Assembly (NCBI GenBank): GCA_947458895.1
Contig: CANHBY010000119.1
Span: forward strand, 1 to 5,701
Direction: 5' to 3'
Length of the DNA stretch: 5,701 nucleotides
DNA from: Burkholderiales bacterium
Lineage (GTDB): Bacteria > Pseudomonadota > Gammaproteobacteria > Burkholderiales > Burkholderiaceae_C
The translations under genes were made by a program, and so were the position numbers. This document shows, one piece after another, positions 1 to 5,701 of the stretch; position 1 is the first letter of the stretch; each line of letters opens with the position of its first letter. The notes below the pieces were generated by a model, which did not search any database, was not told the DNA's origin, and saw only the letters and a program-made list of their open reading frames with translations.

Positions 1-1529
1 TGCATCTCGGCGGCCACATGCTGCATTTCCTCAAGGCTGGGGGTGATCAGGCCTGACAAGCCAATGATGTCGGCGCCTTCCTCTTTGGCTTTGGCCAAGA
101 TGTCTTGGCAGGGCACCATCACCCCCATGTTCACGACTTCGAAGTTATTACATTGCAAGACCACGGTGACGATGTTCTTGCCGATGTCGTGCACATCGCC
201 CTTGACGGTCGCGATCACGATCTTGCCCTTGGCCCTGGCCTGCCCGCCTCCCTCGATCAAGGCTTGCTTTTCAGCCTCGATGTAGGGCAGCAAATGGGCC
301 ACGGCTTGCTTCATGACGCGCGCGCTCTTGACCACCTGCGGCAGAAACATCTTGCCCTGGCCAAACAGATCGCCCACCACATTCATGCCGGCCATCAAGG
401 GGCCCTCGATCACGTGCAGAGGGCGGCCGCCCTCAGACTTGATCTGCTGGTAGGCCTCTTCGGTGTCTTCGCTGATGAAGTCGGTGATGCCGTGCACCAG
501 AGCATGCGAGAGTCGCTCGCGCACCGAGCGCGGCTGCTCGGGCGTGCCGCGCCACGCCAGCTTGGCGCTTTCATCTTTGGCTTGCCCCTTGGCGCTCTCG
601 GCGATCTCAATCAGGCGCTCGCCCGCATCAGGGCGCCGGTTCAGCACCACATCTTCGACCCGCTCACGCAGCACAGCGTCCAGATCGTCATAAACGCCCA
701 CCATGCCGGCATTGACAATGCCCATGTCCATGCCAGCCTGAATGGCGTGATAGAGAAACACCGTGTGAATGGCCTCGCGAACCGGCTCATTGCCCCGGAA
801 GCTGAAACTCACGTTGCTCACGCCGCCACTGACCTTGGCCCCTGGCAGGTTTTGCTTGATCCAGCGCGTGGCATTGATGAAGTCCACAGCGTAGTTGTTG
901 TGCTCTTCAATGCCCGTGGCAATGGCAAAAATGTTGGGGTCAAAAATGATGTCTTCCGGTGGGAAGCCGACCCGATCCACCAGCAGCCGGTAGGCACGCT
1001 CACAGATCTGAATTTTTCGCTCAAAGGTGTCGGCCTGGCCTTTTTCGTCAAAGGCCATCACCACCGAGGCCGCCCCGTAACGCCTGACCAAGCGCGCCTG
1101 CTCTAGAAAAGCCTCCTCACCCTCTTTCAGCGAAATGGAGTTGACGATCCCTTTGCCTTGAATGCACTTGAGCCCCGCCTCGATCACCTCCCACTTGGAG
1201 CTGTCGACCATGATCGGCACGCGCGCAATCTCTGGCTCGCCCGAAATCAGGTTCAAAAAGCGCACCATGGCGGCCTTGCTGTCGAGCATGGCCTCGTCCA
1301 TGTTGATGTCGATGATCTGAGCACCGTTTTCAACCTGCTGCCTTGCCACCCCCAACGCATCCTCGAATTGCTCATTGAGAATCATGCGGGCGAAGGCCCG
1401 CGAGCCCGTCACGTTGGTCCGCTCACCGATGTTGATGAACAGGCTGTTGCTATCAATGGTGACGGGTTCCAACCCCGAGAGCTTCATCGGTGGAACGGTA
1501 GGCAAAGAGGGGGTATTTTGAACAGGCAT
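1..1529 (-). CDS. metH: Methionine synthase, folate/cobalamin-binding half (MetH2), 3' end outside window
   Basis: This is the second half of B12-dependent methionine synthase. It takes the methyl group from 5-methyltetrahydrofolate onto cob(I)alamin and delivers it to homocysteine held by the separate MetH1 protein; it is cytosolic. The frame is open for 509 codons to the window edge without interruption. The pterin-binding domain starts with [12 protein letters not shown] (about residues 35-46) and includes [11 protein letters not shown] (74-84) and [10 protein letters not shown] (106-115). The cap helices contain [19 protein letters not shown] (382-400). The B12 domain begins near 435 with GDVHDIGKN (444-452), where H447 should be the lower axial cobalt ligand, followed by GLSGLITPS (490-498). 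The rest of the B12 domain and the AdoMet reactivation domain must lie beyond position 1. The start at 1529 has no clear Shine-Dalgarno sequence; Met15 (1487), opening MKLSGLEP, is an alternative. The homocysteine-binding domain is absent here and lies in metH1 at 3428-4474. Confidence 0.95.
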   Translation of the reverse strand, partial: MPVQNTPSLPTVPPMKLSGLEPVTIDSNSLFINIGERTNVTGSRAFARMILNEQFEDALGVARQQVENGAQIIDINMDEAMLDSKAAMVRFLNLISGEPEIARVPIMVDSSKWEVIEAGLKCIQGKGIVNSISLKEGEEAFLEQARLVRRYGAASVVMAFDEKGQADTFERKIQICERAYRLLVDRVGFPPEDIIFDPNIFAIATGIEEHNNYAVDFINATRWIKQNLPGAKVSGGVSNVSFSFRGNEPVREAIHTVFLYHAIQAGMDMGIVNAGMVGVYDDLDAVLRERVEDVVLNRRPDAGERLIEIAESAKGQAKDESAKLAWRGTPEQPRSVRERLSHALVHGITDFISEDTEEAYQQIKSEGGRPLHVIEGPLMAGMNVVGDLFGQGKMFLPQVVKSARVMKQAVAHLLPYIEAEKQALIEGGGQARAKGKIVIATVKGDVHDIGKNIVTVVLQCNNFEVVNMGVMVPCQDILAKAKEEGADIIGLSGLITPSLEEMQHVAAEM

Positions 1530-1659
1530 GATGACAGTGGGACTCGGCACAGGGATTGTAGGTGGCGCCAGACACCGTTTGCCCCCCCTGAAGCACCACC
1601 GCCCAAGCGCAGGCGGTTTGGGCAAGCTGTAAAAAGGTGGCTTCCTGGGGTGCATTCAT
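1453..1659 (-). CDS. Possible 68-aa Cys/His-rich protein overlapping the metH2 start
   Basis: This short ORF lies immediately upstream of metH2 and overlaps it by 77 nt in another frame. An in-frame TAG lies three codons before the ATG, so ATG at 1659 is the only ATG start, and AGGCGA a few bases upstream is a weak ribosome-binding candidate, better than anything before metH2. The product has C17 and a cluster C37-x4-C42-x3-C46 with H41, H43 and H44 (ESHCHHAC), which could bind metal. About two thirds of the codons before the overlap end in G or C, as expected for a gene in this genome. I do not recognise a family and see no signal peptide. It could be a real small protein, a leader ORF that couples translation to metH2, or chance. 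Confidence 0.38.
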   Translation of the reverse strand: MNAPQEATFLQLAQTACAWAVVLQGGQTVSGATYNPCAESHCHHACSKYPLFAYRSTDEALGVGTRHH

Positions 1660-1935
1660 CGGGATCGCCTAAAAACTTGCCGTGCTACCGTTCCGTGGAC
1701 AGCAAAACACATCATGGATCAACTGACGTTGTCTAAATGTGCGTACCGAGAGAGACTACGAGGGCTCACAGCAATTAACCTAAAAACCGCTGACTTCCGC
1801 TGGCAACACCTGATGAACGCTCAGAATTTCGCATACGAACTCCCTCACCTTTTGGGTGAAAGCGCTACGCACCCGAGTGGGCAGCACTGCGGTTTCTAGG
1901 ATTATTCAAAAAGCTTTTTTTGGTTTGATCCCAAC
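1660..1935. other. Divergent intergenic region between the metH2 side and the HD-GYP-like gene
   Basis: This 276-bp spacer should carry the promoters for the minus-strand metH2 transcript and the plus-strand HD-GYP-like gene. I see no convincing -35/-10 pair on either strand. I also see no cobalamin-riboswitch B12 box in front of metH2. It contains a small inverted repeat TCACC-ttttg-GGTGA (1845-1859) and an AAAAAGCTTTTT palindrome (1908-1919) running into a T tract just before the plus-strand gene. A 61-codon plus-strand ORF (1714-1899) shows no sign of coding. No copy of the terminal repeat of the 3162-3430 element is present here. Confidence 0.6.
1845..1859. repeat. Short inverted repeat, possible operator
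   Basis: TCACC and GGTGA are separated by TTTTG, giving five-base perfect arms about 77 bp upstream of the HD-GYP-like start. The spacing and position would fit an operator or a leader hairpin, but arms this short occur often by chance. Confidence 0.25.
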
Positions 1936-3174
1936 ATGAACCTTGTCCCCCTTATGGCTTCGGCAGTCCGCTTACATCAGGCCCTGCCCTATTCCGTCTT
2001 CGACGATAAAGGGAACTTGCTGCTGCCCAAGGGGGCCATGATCCAGTCAGAAGACCAACGTGCTCAGTTGCTGTCGAGAGGGAGCTTCGTTGACAAATCA
2101 GAGTCCGAGAGCTACCACCGTGCCTTCATCGGCAAGCTCGACTCGATGGTTCGACGCAATGTTCTCATCAAGCAACTGGTGGACACGCAGCCCGACGACG
2201 ACAGTAAAAGTGGCACGACCAGCAGTTCGGGGCGGTCGCCATCGCGCAAACTTGACATCGTCGCAGCGTGGCTGGAGATTGAATACAGAGCACCTATGCT
2301 GCTCAGCGACTTTCCTCGGGAAGACTGGCTGTCTCGTTTCCAAAAGTTCAGAATCGAGATTTCTGAGCTCATCTCTCGTGATCCTGATGGCTCTTTGTTT
2401 GTGCTCCTGCAGGCCTTGCGGGATTCTTCGAACCGATACAGCACAAAGCATGCGCTGCTGGTTGCGGTGGTGTGCGAACTCACAGCCCGGCAACTCAATC
2501 TGTGGCCTGATGAGGCTCGCGGAGTGCTCTGCTGCGCAGCACTCACCATGAACATGTCGATGATGCAACTGCAAGACCAACTTGCGACCCAGGACCACCG
2601 CCCCCTGCCCGACCAGTGGGATATCGTCAAACAGCACCCTGAAAGCACCGTCGAAATTCTGCGGGCAGCGGGGGTGCAAGATAAAACTTGGCTGCAAGCG
2701 GTCGCGCTGCATCACAGCACCGAACCGGGCCCGCTGGCCCCACGAGCTCTGGGTGAACAGCTCGCCCGCCTAATCCAACGCGCGGATATTTTCGCTGCAC
2801 GCATGAGCCCCAGAGCCACACGCCGAGCCATGTCAGCCACGGCCGCCGCTCAGGCAATTTACAACGATGAGACCGAAAAACCCGATGAGGCGGGAGGCGC
2901 CATCCTCAAGGCCCTGGGCTTGTACCCCCCAGGCTGTTTCGTTCGACTCAAAAATGGCGAAGTGGCGGTGGCGCTGGCCCGAGGTCAGCGGGCCAATGAA
3001 CCCTTGGTCGCCAGCGTCGTATCCCGTGATGGCCTGCCGCTGGGTGAGCCCACTTTGCGCGACACTCGCATCGCCCTCTTTCATACAGCCGGGGGCGTTG
3101 CGGCGCATGATGTCAAGGTGTTGCTCCACCCCCTGAACCTGCTGAACAAGCGCCCAGCCCCTAGGGCCTGTTAA
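1936..3174 (+). CDS. Degenerate HD-GYP-like protein, probable non-catalytic c-di-GMP phosphodiesterase relative
   Basis: The 412-aa product has the layout of proteobacterial HD-GYP proteins. Its N-terminal segment has the 'D-x-x-G-x-LLL-x-x-G' signature (DDKGNLLLPKG, residues 23-33). A polar, probably disordered linker follows (84-105). A helical HD-like core spans about 165-330, and a short C-terminal beta segment contains FVRLKNGEVAVAL (335-347). HD-GYP enzymes hydrolyse cyclic di-GMP through a metal-binding HD site. Here the expected HDxGK is replaced by MNMSM (205-209), and the GYP motif after HH is missing (HHSTEPGP, 259-266). H172, HP (234-235), H259, H260 and D284 remain. Loss of the HD pair suggests a binding or regulatory role, not catalysis; this is inferred. 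There is no membrane segment or signal peptide. No Shine-Dalgarno sequence precedes ATG 1936, and Met7 (1954) is an alternative start. The last three codons and the TAA lie inside the terminal repeat of the downstream element, so the native C-terminus may have been altered. Confidence 0.78.
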   Translation: MNLVPLMASAVRLHQALPYSVFDDKGNLLLPKGAMIQSEDQRAQLLSRGSFVDKSESESYHRAFIGKLDSMVRRNVLIKQLVDTQPDDDSKSGTTSSSGRSPSRKLDIVAAWLEIEYRAPMLLSDFPREDWLSRFQKFRIEISELISRDPDGSLFVLLQALRDSSNRYSTKHALLVAVVCELTARQLNLWPDEARGVLCCAALTMNMSMMQLQDQLATQDHRPLPDQWDIVKQHPESTVEILRAAGVQDKTWLQAVALHHSTEPGPLAPRALGEQLARLIQRADIFAARMSPRATRRAMSATAAAQAIYNDETEKPDEAGGAILKALGLYPPGCFVRLKNGEVAVALARGQRANEPLVASVVSRDGLPLGEPTLRDTRIALFHTAGGVAAHDVKVLLHPLNLLNKRPAPRAC

Positions 3175-3189
3175 CACTAAAGATGCCAG
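3162..3189 (+). repeat. Left terminal inverted repeat of the element
   Basis: This 28-bp sequence is the exact reverse complement of 3403-3430. It contains the palindrome GTTAAC. It carries stop codons in two of three outward-entering frames: TAG at its first base and TAA at 3172, the latter ending the HD-GYP-like gene. Confidence 0.95.
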
Positions 3190-3193
3190 ATGC

Positions 3194-3291
3194 GTTGTTC
3201 TTCAAAAGGCCTTGAGCAAGGCGCAAAACGAAGCCGGGGTAGGCCCCCGGCGAGGCTTTGCAATGCCGCGCAAGGCCTTTTGAAGAACAAC
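3194..3291. repeat. First internal hairpin of the element
   Basis: Perfect 21-bp arms (3194-3214 and 3271-3291, core TTCAAAAGGCCTTG) enclose an imperfectly paired middle. The middle ends in a seven-bp apical stem GCCGGGG/CCCCGGC (3233-3239 and 3245-3251). The full hairpin is about 98 nt. Confidence 0.93.
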
Positions 3292-3299
3292 CCTTCGGG

Positions 3300-3398
3300 A
3301 ACGCGGTCATTGGGGCGCAGCGCGGCGTTGCACGTCTCGCCAAGGCGAATAGCCTTGGCAGCGCCGCGCGCCTTGCCCTGCGCCCCAATGACCGCGTT
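3300..3398. repeat. Second internal hairpin of the element
   Basis: Perfect 21-bp arms (3300-3320 and 3378-3398, core CGGTCATTGGGGCGCAG) enclose a second-level stem. That stem pairs 3321-3331 with 3358-3368 with a single G:T-type mismatch. An alternative apical stem is GCCAAGGC/GCCTTGGC (3339-3346 and 3352-3359) around a five-base loop. Confidence 0.93.
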
Positions 3399-3402
3399 CG
3401 CA

Positions 3403-3430
3403 CTGGCATCTTTAGTGTTAACAGGCCCTA
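3403..3430 (-). repeat. Right terminal inverted repeat of the element
   Basis: This is an exact 28-bp mirror of the left terminal repeat. Its outermost three bases, read on the minus strand, are the TAG stop codon of metH1. Confidence 0.95.
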
Positions 3431-4474
3431 AAGCAAGTTAGTCAATAGGCCGGCAGCATGCGCACAGCGCGGCTTGTAGCGCCCCACCCGCTTCGCAATT
3501 TCCGCAATGTGTTCGGGTGTGGTGCCACAACAGCCCCCCGCGATGTTCAAGAAGCCAGACTTGGCAAATTCCTCTACCAGGCTTCCGGTGACTTCCGGGG
3601 TTTCATCGAAGCCGGTATCGCTCATGGGGTTGGGCAAGCCGGCATTCGGATAGCAGCTGATGAAGGTGTCGTCCGCCACCTTGGAAAGCTCCTCAATGTA
3701 GGGCCGCATCAGGGTGGCACCGAGGGCACAGTTCAGGCCAATGGCCAGGGGCTTGGCGTGGCGCACGCTATGCCAAAAAGCCGTCACAGTTTGGCCCGAC
3801 AAGATGCGCCCTGAGGCATCGGTCACGGTGCCGGAAATGATGATAGGCAAACGCTCGCCGGTGGACTCCATCAGCTCATCAAGGGCAAAAATGGCAGCCT
3901 TGGCGTTGAGCGTGTCAAAGATCGTTTCGACCAGAAATAAATCGGCCCCGCCCTCCATCAGGCCGCGGGCTTGCTCAAGGTAAGTCTCGCGCAGTTCATC
4001 AAAGCTGACGTTGCGTGCAGCAGGGTCATTTACATCGGGGCTGATGCTGGCCGTGCGTGGGGTTGGACCCAAGGCGCCCGCCACAAAACGGGGTTTGTCA
4101 GGCGTGCTGAATTTGTCACAGGCAGCCCGCGCCAACTGAGCGGCGACCACATTCATTTCACGCGCCAGAGGCGCCAGACCATAGTCTTCCTGGGCCACCG
4201 AGGTTGCCCCGAAGGTGTTGGTCTCGATGATGTCGGCGCCCGCGGCCAGGTACTTTTCATGGATCTCTGTGATCACATCGGGCCGGGTGAACTGCAACAG
4301 CTCATTATTGCCTTTGAGGTCTTTGGGGTGGCCCAGCAAACGCGACCCGCGATAATCAGCCTCGGTGAGCTTGTAGCGCTGGATCATGGTGCCCATGGCA
4401 CCATCGAGTATCAAAATACGTTGGGCTAAAAGTGCAGGCAGCTCCTGCGCGCGGGTGTAATCAATAGAGGCCAT
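3428..4474 (-). CDS. metH: Methionine synthase, homocysteine-binding half (MetH1)
   Basis: This 348-aa homocysteine S-methyltransferase domain protein corresponds to the N-terminal module of MetH. It binds zinc and homocysteine and accepts the methyl group from methylcobalamin carried by MetH2, forming methionine in the cytosol. The entry motif [10 protein letters not shown] lies at residues 23-32 and ETNTFGAT at 84-91. The three zinc-ligand cysteines are present: C249 in GLNCALG, and C315 and C316 in GGCCGTTP. The folate and B12 modules are absent; they are in metH2, about 1.9 kb downstream in the direction of transcription. The ATG at 4474 gives the expected N-terminus but has no strong Shine-Dalgarno sequence. 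The catalytic core is complete. The tail after residue 333 ([16 protein letters not shown]) ends at a TAG formed by the outermost bases of the palindromic element, so the last residues may not be ancestral. The neighbouring HD-GYP-like gene is convergent. Confidence 0.96.
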   Translation of the reverse strand: MASIDYTRAQELPALLAQRILILDGAMGTMIQRYKLTEADYRGSRLLGHPKDLKGNNELLQFTRPDVITEIHEKYLAAGADIIETNTFGATSVAQEDYGLAPLAREMNVVAAQLARAACDKFSTPDKPRFVAGALGPTPRTASISPDVNDPAARNVSFDELRETYLEQARGLMEGGADLFLVETIFDTLNAKAAIFALDELMESTGERLPIIISGTVTDASGRILSGQTVTAFWHSVRHAKPLAIGLNCALGATLMRPYIEELSKVADDTFISCYPNAGLPNPMSDTGFDETPEVTGSLVEEFAKSGFLNIAGGCCGTTPEHIAEIAKRVGRYKPRCAHAAGLLTNLL

Positions 4475-4701
4475 GTCTGCAGTTTATCGCACCATTTTTC
4501 ACCCTTTGCCGGCGCAATATGCCGTTTTCCAGCCGCCCTGTGCCCGGAAGGGCACCGCCTACCCTGCCGAGCAAAGCACGATCCCTACCTCATGTTCCTG
4601 CACAAATTGCGACATCCACCTCGTTCAGTGAGGCGTATCCTGCGCACCAAGCTTCTTCATCCAACGAAATTCGCCTGCCGACGACAGGCCCATCAAAATC
4701 C
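4475..4701. other. Divergent intergenic region between metH1 and the DUF2237 gene
   Basis: This 227-bp region should hold the metH1 promoter and leader on the minus strand and the DUF2237 promoter on the plus strand. I find no clear -35/-10 pair, no MetR-type TGAA-N5-TTCA box and no recognisable SAH or cobalamin riboswitch core. It does contain two small hairpins described separately. The plus-strand frame of the DUF2237 gene stays open back to 4519, but the extra 61 residues are Pro/Ser-rich and not part of the family. Confidence 0.6.
4540..4555. promoter_or_regulatory. GC-rich hairpin in the metH1 upstream region
   Basis: GTGCCC and GGGCAC pair perfectly around the tetraloop GGAA (TTCC on the metH1 strand), 66 nt upstream of the metH1 start. 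A second, weaker stem CGGC...GCCG lies nearer the gene at about 4510-4524. Together they could form a structured metH1 leader, but no known riboswitch class is recognised and transcription through this point is not shown. Confidence 0.3.
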
Positions 4702-5070
4702 ATGAGCGCACTGAATGTCCTGGGCACCCCACTGGTGGCCTGTTCCTTTGACCCGATCACAGGGTTCTTCCGAGACGGTTGTTGCAACACCGATGTGCAT
4801 GATCACGGCAGCCACGTCGTGTGCGCCAAAGTAACAACCGAGTTTTTGGCCTACTCGATGGGCCGCGGCAATGACCTGATCACCCCGCAGCCTGCGTACC
4901 GTTTTCCCGGTCTTGAACCCGGCGACAGATGGTGCTTGTGCGCATTCCGATGGAAAGAAGCCCTTGAAGCTGGCGCAGCCCCACCCGTGCACCTGGAGGC
5001 CACCCATGCCAAGGCGCTGGAGTTGTTGACATTAGAAGAGCTCACGGCCCACGCCTGGAAGAAAAGTTAG
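4702..5070 (+). CDS. DUF2237 family protein
   Basis: This 122-aa protein matches the whole length of the DUF2237 family, small bacterial proteins of unknown function. The start at MSALNVLGTP was chosen because family members begin at about this point. Conserved motifs are CSFDPITGFFRDGCCNT (residues 14-30), the VCAKVT segment with C41, GRGNDL (54-59), FPGLEPGDRWCLCAFRW (68-84) and PPVHLEATHAKALE (94-107). The conserved cysteines C14, C27, C28, C41, C78 and C80 suggest metal binding or redox chemistry, though this is inference. There is no signal peptide or membrane segment. No clear Shine-Dalgarno sequence precedes the start. It is divergent from metH1 and followed after 127 bp by a DUF3820 gene, without sign of a shared function. 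Confidence 0.88.
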   Translation: MSALNVLGTPLVACSFDPITGFFRDGCCNTDVHDHGSHVVCAKVTTEFLAYSMGRGNDLITPQPAYRFPGLEPGDRWCLCAFRWKEALEAGAAPPVHLEATHAKALELLTLEELTAHAWKKS

Positions 5071-5117
5071 GGCGAAGAGGGAAATACCCCTCAAAAATCT
5101 ACTGTGGGCCCATTGTG

Positions 5118-5157
5118 AGCTGCCATCAGGTCGGTCAGCGCATGCGGCTCGGCAGCT
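5118..5157. repeat. Inverted repeat between the DUF2237 and DUF3820 genes
   Basis: AGCTGCC (5118-5124) and GGCAGCT (5151-5157) are perfect seven-base arms around a 26-base spacer. The spacer includes the small palindrome GCATGC. The repeat lies 47 bp past the DUF2237 stop and 40 bp before the DUF3820 start, so it could be a weak terminator (only ATT follows) or a leader structure. Confidence 0.3.
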
Positions 5158-5197
5158 ATTGTCGTGTCAAAACCCAGCTCAAGCCAAACATCGCCTT

Positions 5198-5446
5198 ATG
5201 GCCAGCCATTTGCCCGCATTAGAGCCTCAACAACTGCAGCGTCTGTGGACCGTCAAGATGCCGTTCGGCAAATATGAAGGCAACCCTATCGCCAAGCTAC
5301 CAGGCAATTACCTCAACTGGTTTGCCCGCGAAGGCTTCCCGAAGGGTGAGCTCGGTCGCTTGCTCGCCTTGATGCACGAGATCGATCACAACGGCCTGTC
5401 GGAATTACTACAACCCCTGCAAGGCATCGGGCCCCGAATTGATTAA
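5198..5446 (+). CDS. DUF3820 family protein
   Basis: This 82-aa protein is recognised by the DUF3820 signature: MPFGKYEGN followed by IAKLPGNYLNWFAREGFP (residues 21-48) and then KGELGRLLALMHEIDHNGL (49-67). The family is short, cytosolic and of unproven function; it has been annotated as a putative quorum-sensing-regulated virulence factor, but that label should not be taken as a function here. The start is ATG 5198. A TTG start at 5159 would add 13 residues that do not resemble the family. ATG 5258, at MPFGKY, is less likely because it removes the QLQRLWTV lead-in commonly seen. No good Shine-Dalgarno sequence is visible. A probable terminator follows 43 bp downstream of the stop. Confidence 0.85.
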   Translation: MASHLPALEPQQLQRLWTVKMPFGKYEGNPIAKLPGNYLNWFAREGFPKGELGRLLALMHEIDHNGLSELLQPLQGIGPRID

Positions 5447-5489
5447 TCTTGGCCGTGTTTGACACCTTCTCGACAGAGCTGGCCACGAA

Positions 5490-5513
5490 CCCCCAAAGGG
5501 GGGCCAACTTTTT
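5490..5513 (+). terminator. Probable intrinsic terminator after the DUF3820 gene
   Basis: A CCCCC-AAA-GGGGG stem-loop (5490-5502) is followed after GGCCAAC by a run of five T (5509-5513). An outer TGGCC/GGCCA pairing (about 5480-5484 with 5502-5506) could extend the stem. It lies where transcription of the DUF3820 gene should end. The T run is short and slightly displaced from the stem, which limits confidence. Confidence 0.5.
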
Positions 5514-5666
5514 GACCTATGATCGTGGGTTTGGGCGCTTGCTCTTAAACCGGTTGACCTGACTTGCAGGCACCAGTGCGGCAGGAAAGCCATCGCAACC
5601 CAAAGTGCCGTCATCGTCGTCGGCTGCGTTCACACCCACTACCAACACTTTCTCAGAGAATAAACA

Positions 5667-5701
5667 ATGGATACAGGAAAAATCACCTCTTGGTTCGACC
5701 A
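5667..5701 (+). CDS. Start of an unidentified gene, cut by the window end
   Basis: An ATG at 5667 opens MDTGKITSWFD, running off the window after 11 complete codons. A purine-rich stretch CAGAGAA lies 7-13 bases upstream and is the best ribosome-binding candidate among the genes here. The gene starts about 150 bp after the terminator. The fragment is too short to assign a family. Confidence 0.45.
   Translation, partial: MDTGKITSWFD

Larger units (their letters stand above)
3162..3430. mobile_element. 269-bp MITE-like composite palindromic element
   Basis: This element has perfect 28-bp terminal inverted repeats, beginning TAGGGCCTGTTAACAC and ending GATGCCAG. Pairing extends by TGCG/CGCA (3191-3194 with 3399-3402) past one bulged A. 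Between the ends are two large hairpins, each with perfect 21-bp outer stems: 3194-3214 with 3271-3291, and 3300-3320 with 3378-3398. A small CCC-TTC-GGG hairpin (3291-3299) lies between them. Folded, this is a T- or cloverleaf-shaped three-way junction. It encodes no transposase and no credible protein. Both ends are flanked by or begin with TA, and CTAG/CTAA at the outer edges also resembles an imperfect 4-bp target duplication. It is therefore probably a non-autonomous element moved by a transposase elsewhere. It sits between two convergent genes and could also act as a bidirectional terminator or roadblock. The family is not identified. Confidence 0.85.

Noticed and set aside
105..1106. 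A 333-codon plus-strand ORF
   Set aside because: It is antisense to metH2, whose frame is confirmed by family motifs along the same stretch; the His/Leu-rich translation is typical of antisense reading of a GC-rich gene.
1158..1736. A 192-codon plus-strand ORF
   Set aside because: It is mostly antisense to the N-terminal coding part of metH2 and shows no family motifs.
1530..1800. Cobalamin riboswitch ahead of metH2
   Set aside because: I looked for the B12 box and receptor-core conserved segments on the minus strand and did not find them.
1714..1899. A 61-codon plus-strand ORF in the intergenic region
   Set aside because: No ribosome-binding site, no recognised motif, and composition like non-coding DNA; chance is the simpler reading.
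2098..2715. A 205-codon minus-strand ORF within the HD-GYP-like gene
   Set aside because: It is antisense to a gene with clear domain signatures; no independent coding evidence.
3161..3441. Two 80-codon ORFs, one per strand, within the palindromic element
   Set aside because: They share repeated segments such as LLKNN, CSSKGL and CAPMTAF only because the element is palindromic; neither has a start context or protein-like features.
3971..4429. A 152-codon plus-strand ORF
   Set aside because: It is antisense to metH1, which is secure from its zinc-site and substrate motifs.
4519..4701. N-terminal extension of the DUF2237 protein by 61 residues
   Set aside because: The extension is Pro/Ser-rich, not part of the family, and the family start coincides with ATG 4702.
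5075..5092. GAGGG/CCCTC hairpin after the DUF2237 gene as a terminator
   Set aside because: It has only a five-base stem and is followed by A, not T, on the plus strand.

Overview
The window looks like chromosomal DNA from a GC-rich betaproteobacterium, most likely a Comamonadaceae relative (Rhodoferax/Polaromonas/Acidovorax type). The basis is the flavour of the protein sequences and the split, two-gene methionine synthase I associate with that family. I could not run a search, so the lineage is an inference.

Layout, left to right. Positions 1-1529 (minus) hold the N-terminal part of metH2: the methyltetrahydrofolate-binding, cap and start of the cobalamin-binding modules of B12-dependent methionine synthase, cut off by the window edge. 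A small Cys/His-rich ORF (1453-1659, minus) overlaps its start. A 276-bp divergent intergenic region follows. Positions 1936-3174 (plus) encode a 412-aa HD-GYP-like protein whose catalytic HD pair and GYP motif are missing. Positions 3162-3430 are a 269-bp composite palindrome: perfect 28-bp terminal inverted repeats enclosing two large hairpins, each with 21-bp perfect stems. Positions 3428-4474 (minus) are metH1, the zinc/homocysteine module of methionine synthase. A second divergent intergenic region (4475-4701) leads into a DUF2237 gene (4702-5070, plus) and a DUF3820 gene (5198-5446, plus). A probable terminator and the first 11 codons of an unidentified gene (from 5667, plus) end the window.

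How the genes fit together: MetH1 would bind homocysteine on zinc. MetH2 would bind methyl-tetrahydrofolate and cobalamin. Together they should perform the reaction done by one polypeptide in E. coli. Both halves lie on the minus strand but are separated by about 1.9 kb containing the oppositely oriented HD-GYP-like gene and the palindromic element, so they are unlikely to share a simple transcript. The HD-GYP-like gene and metH1 converge on the element, and the stop codons of both genes lie inside its terminal repeats.

The most interesting object is the 269-bp element, a MITE-like three-way-junction palindrome that terminates two unrelated reading frames. The most interesting protein is the catalytically degenerate HD-GYP-like gene sitting inside the split metH locus. 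No RNA gene, CRISPR array, transposase gene or recognisable cobalamin or SAH riboswitch was seen.
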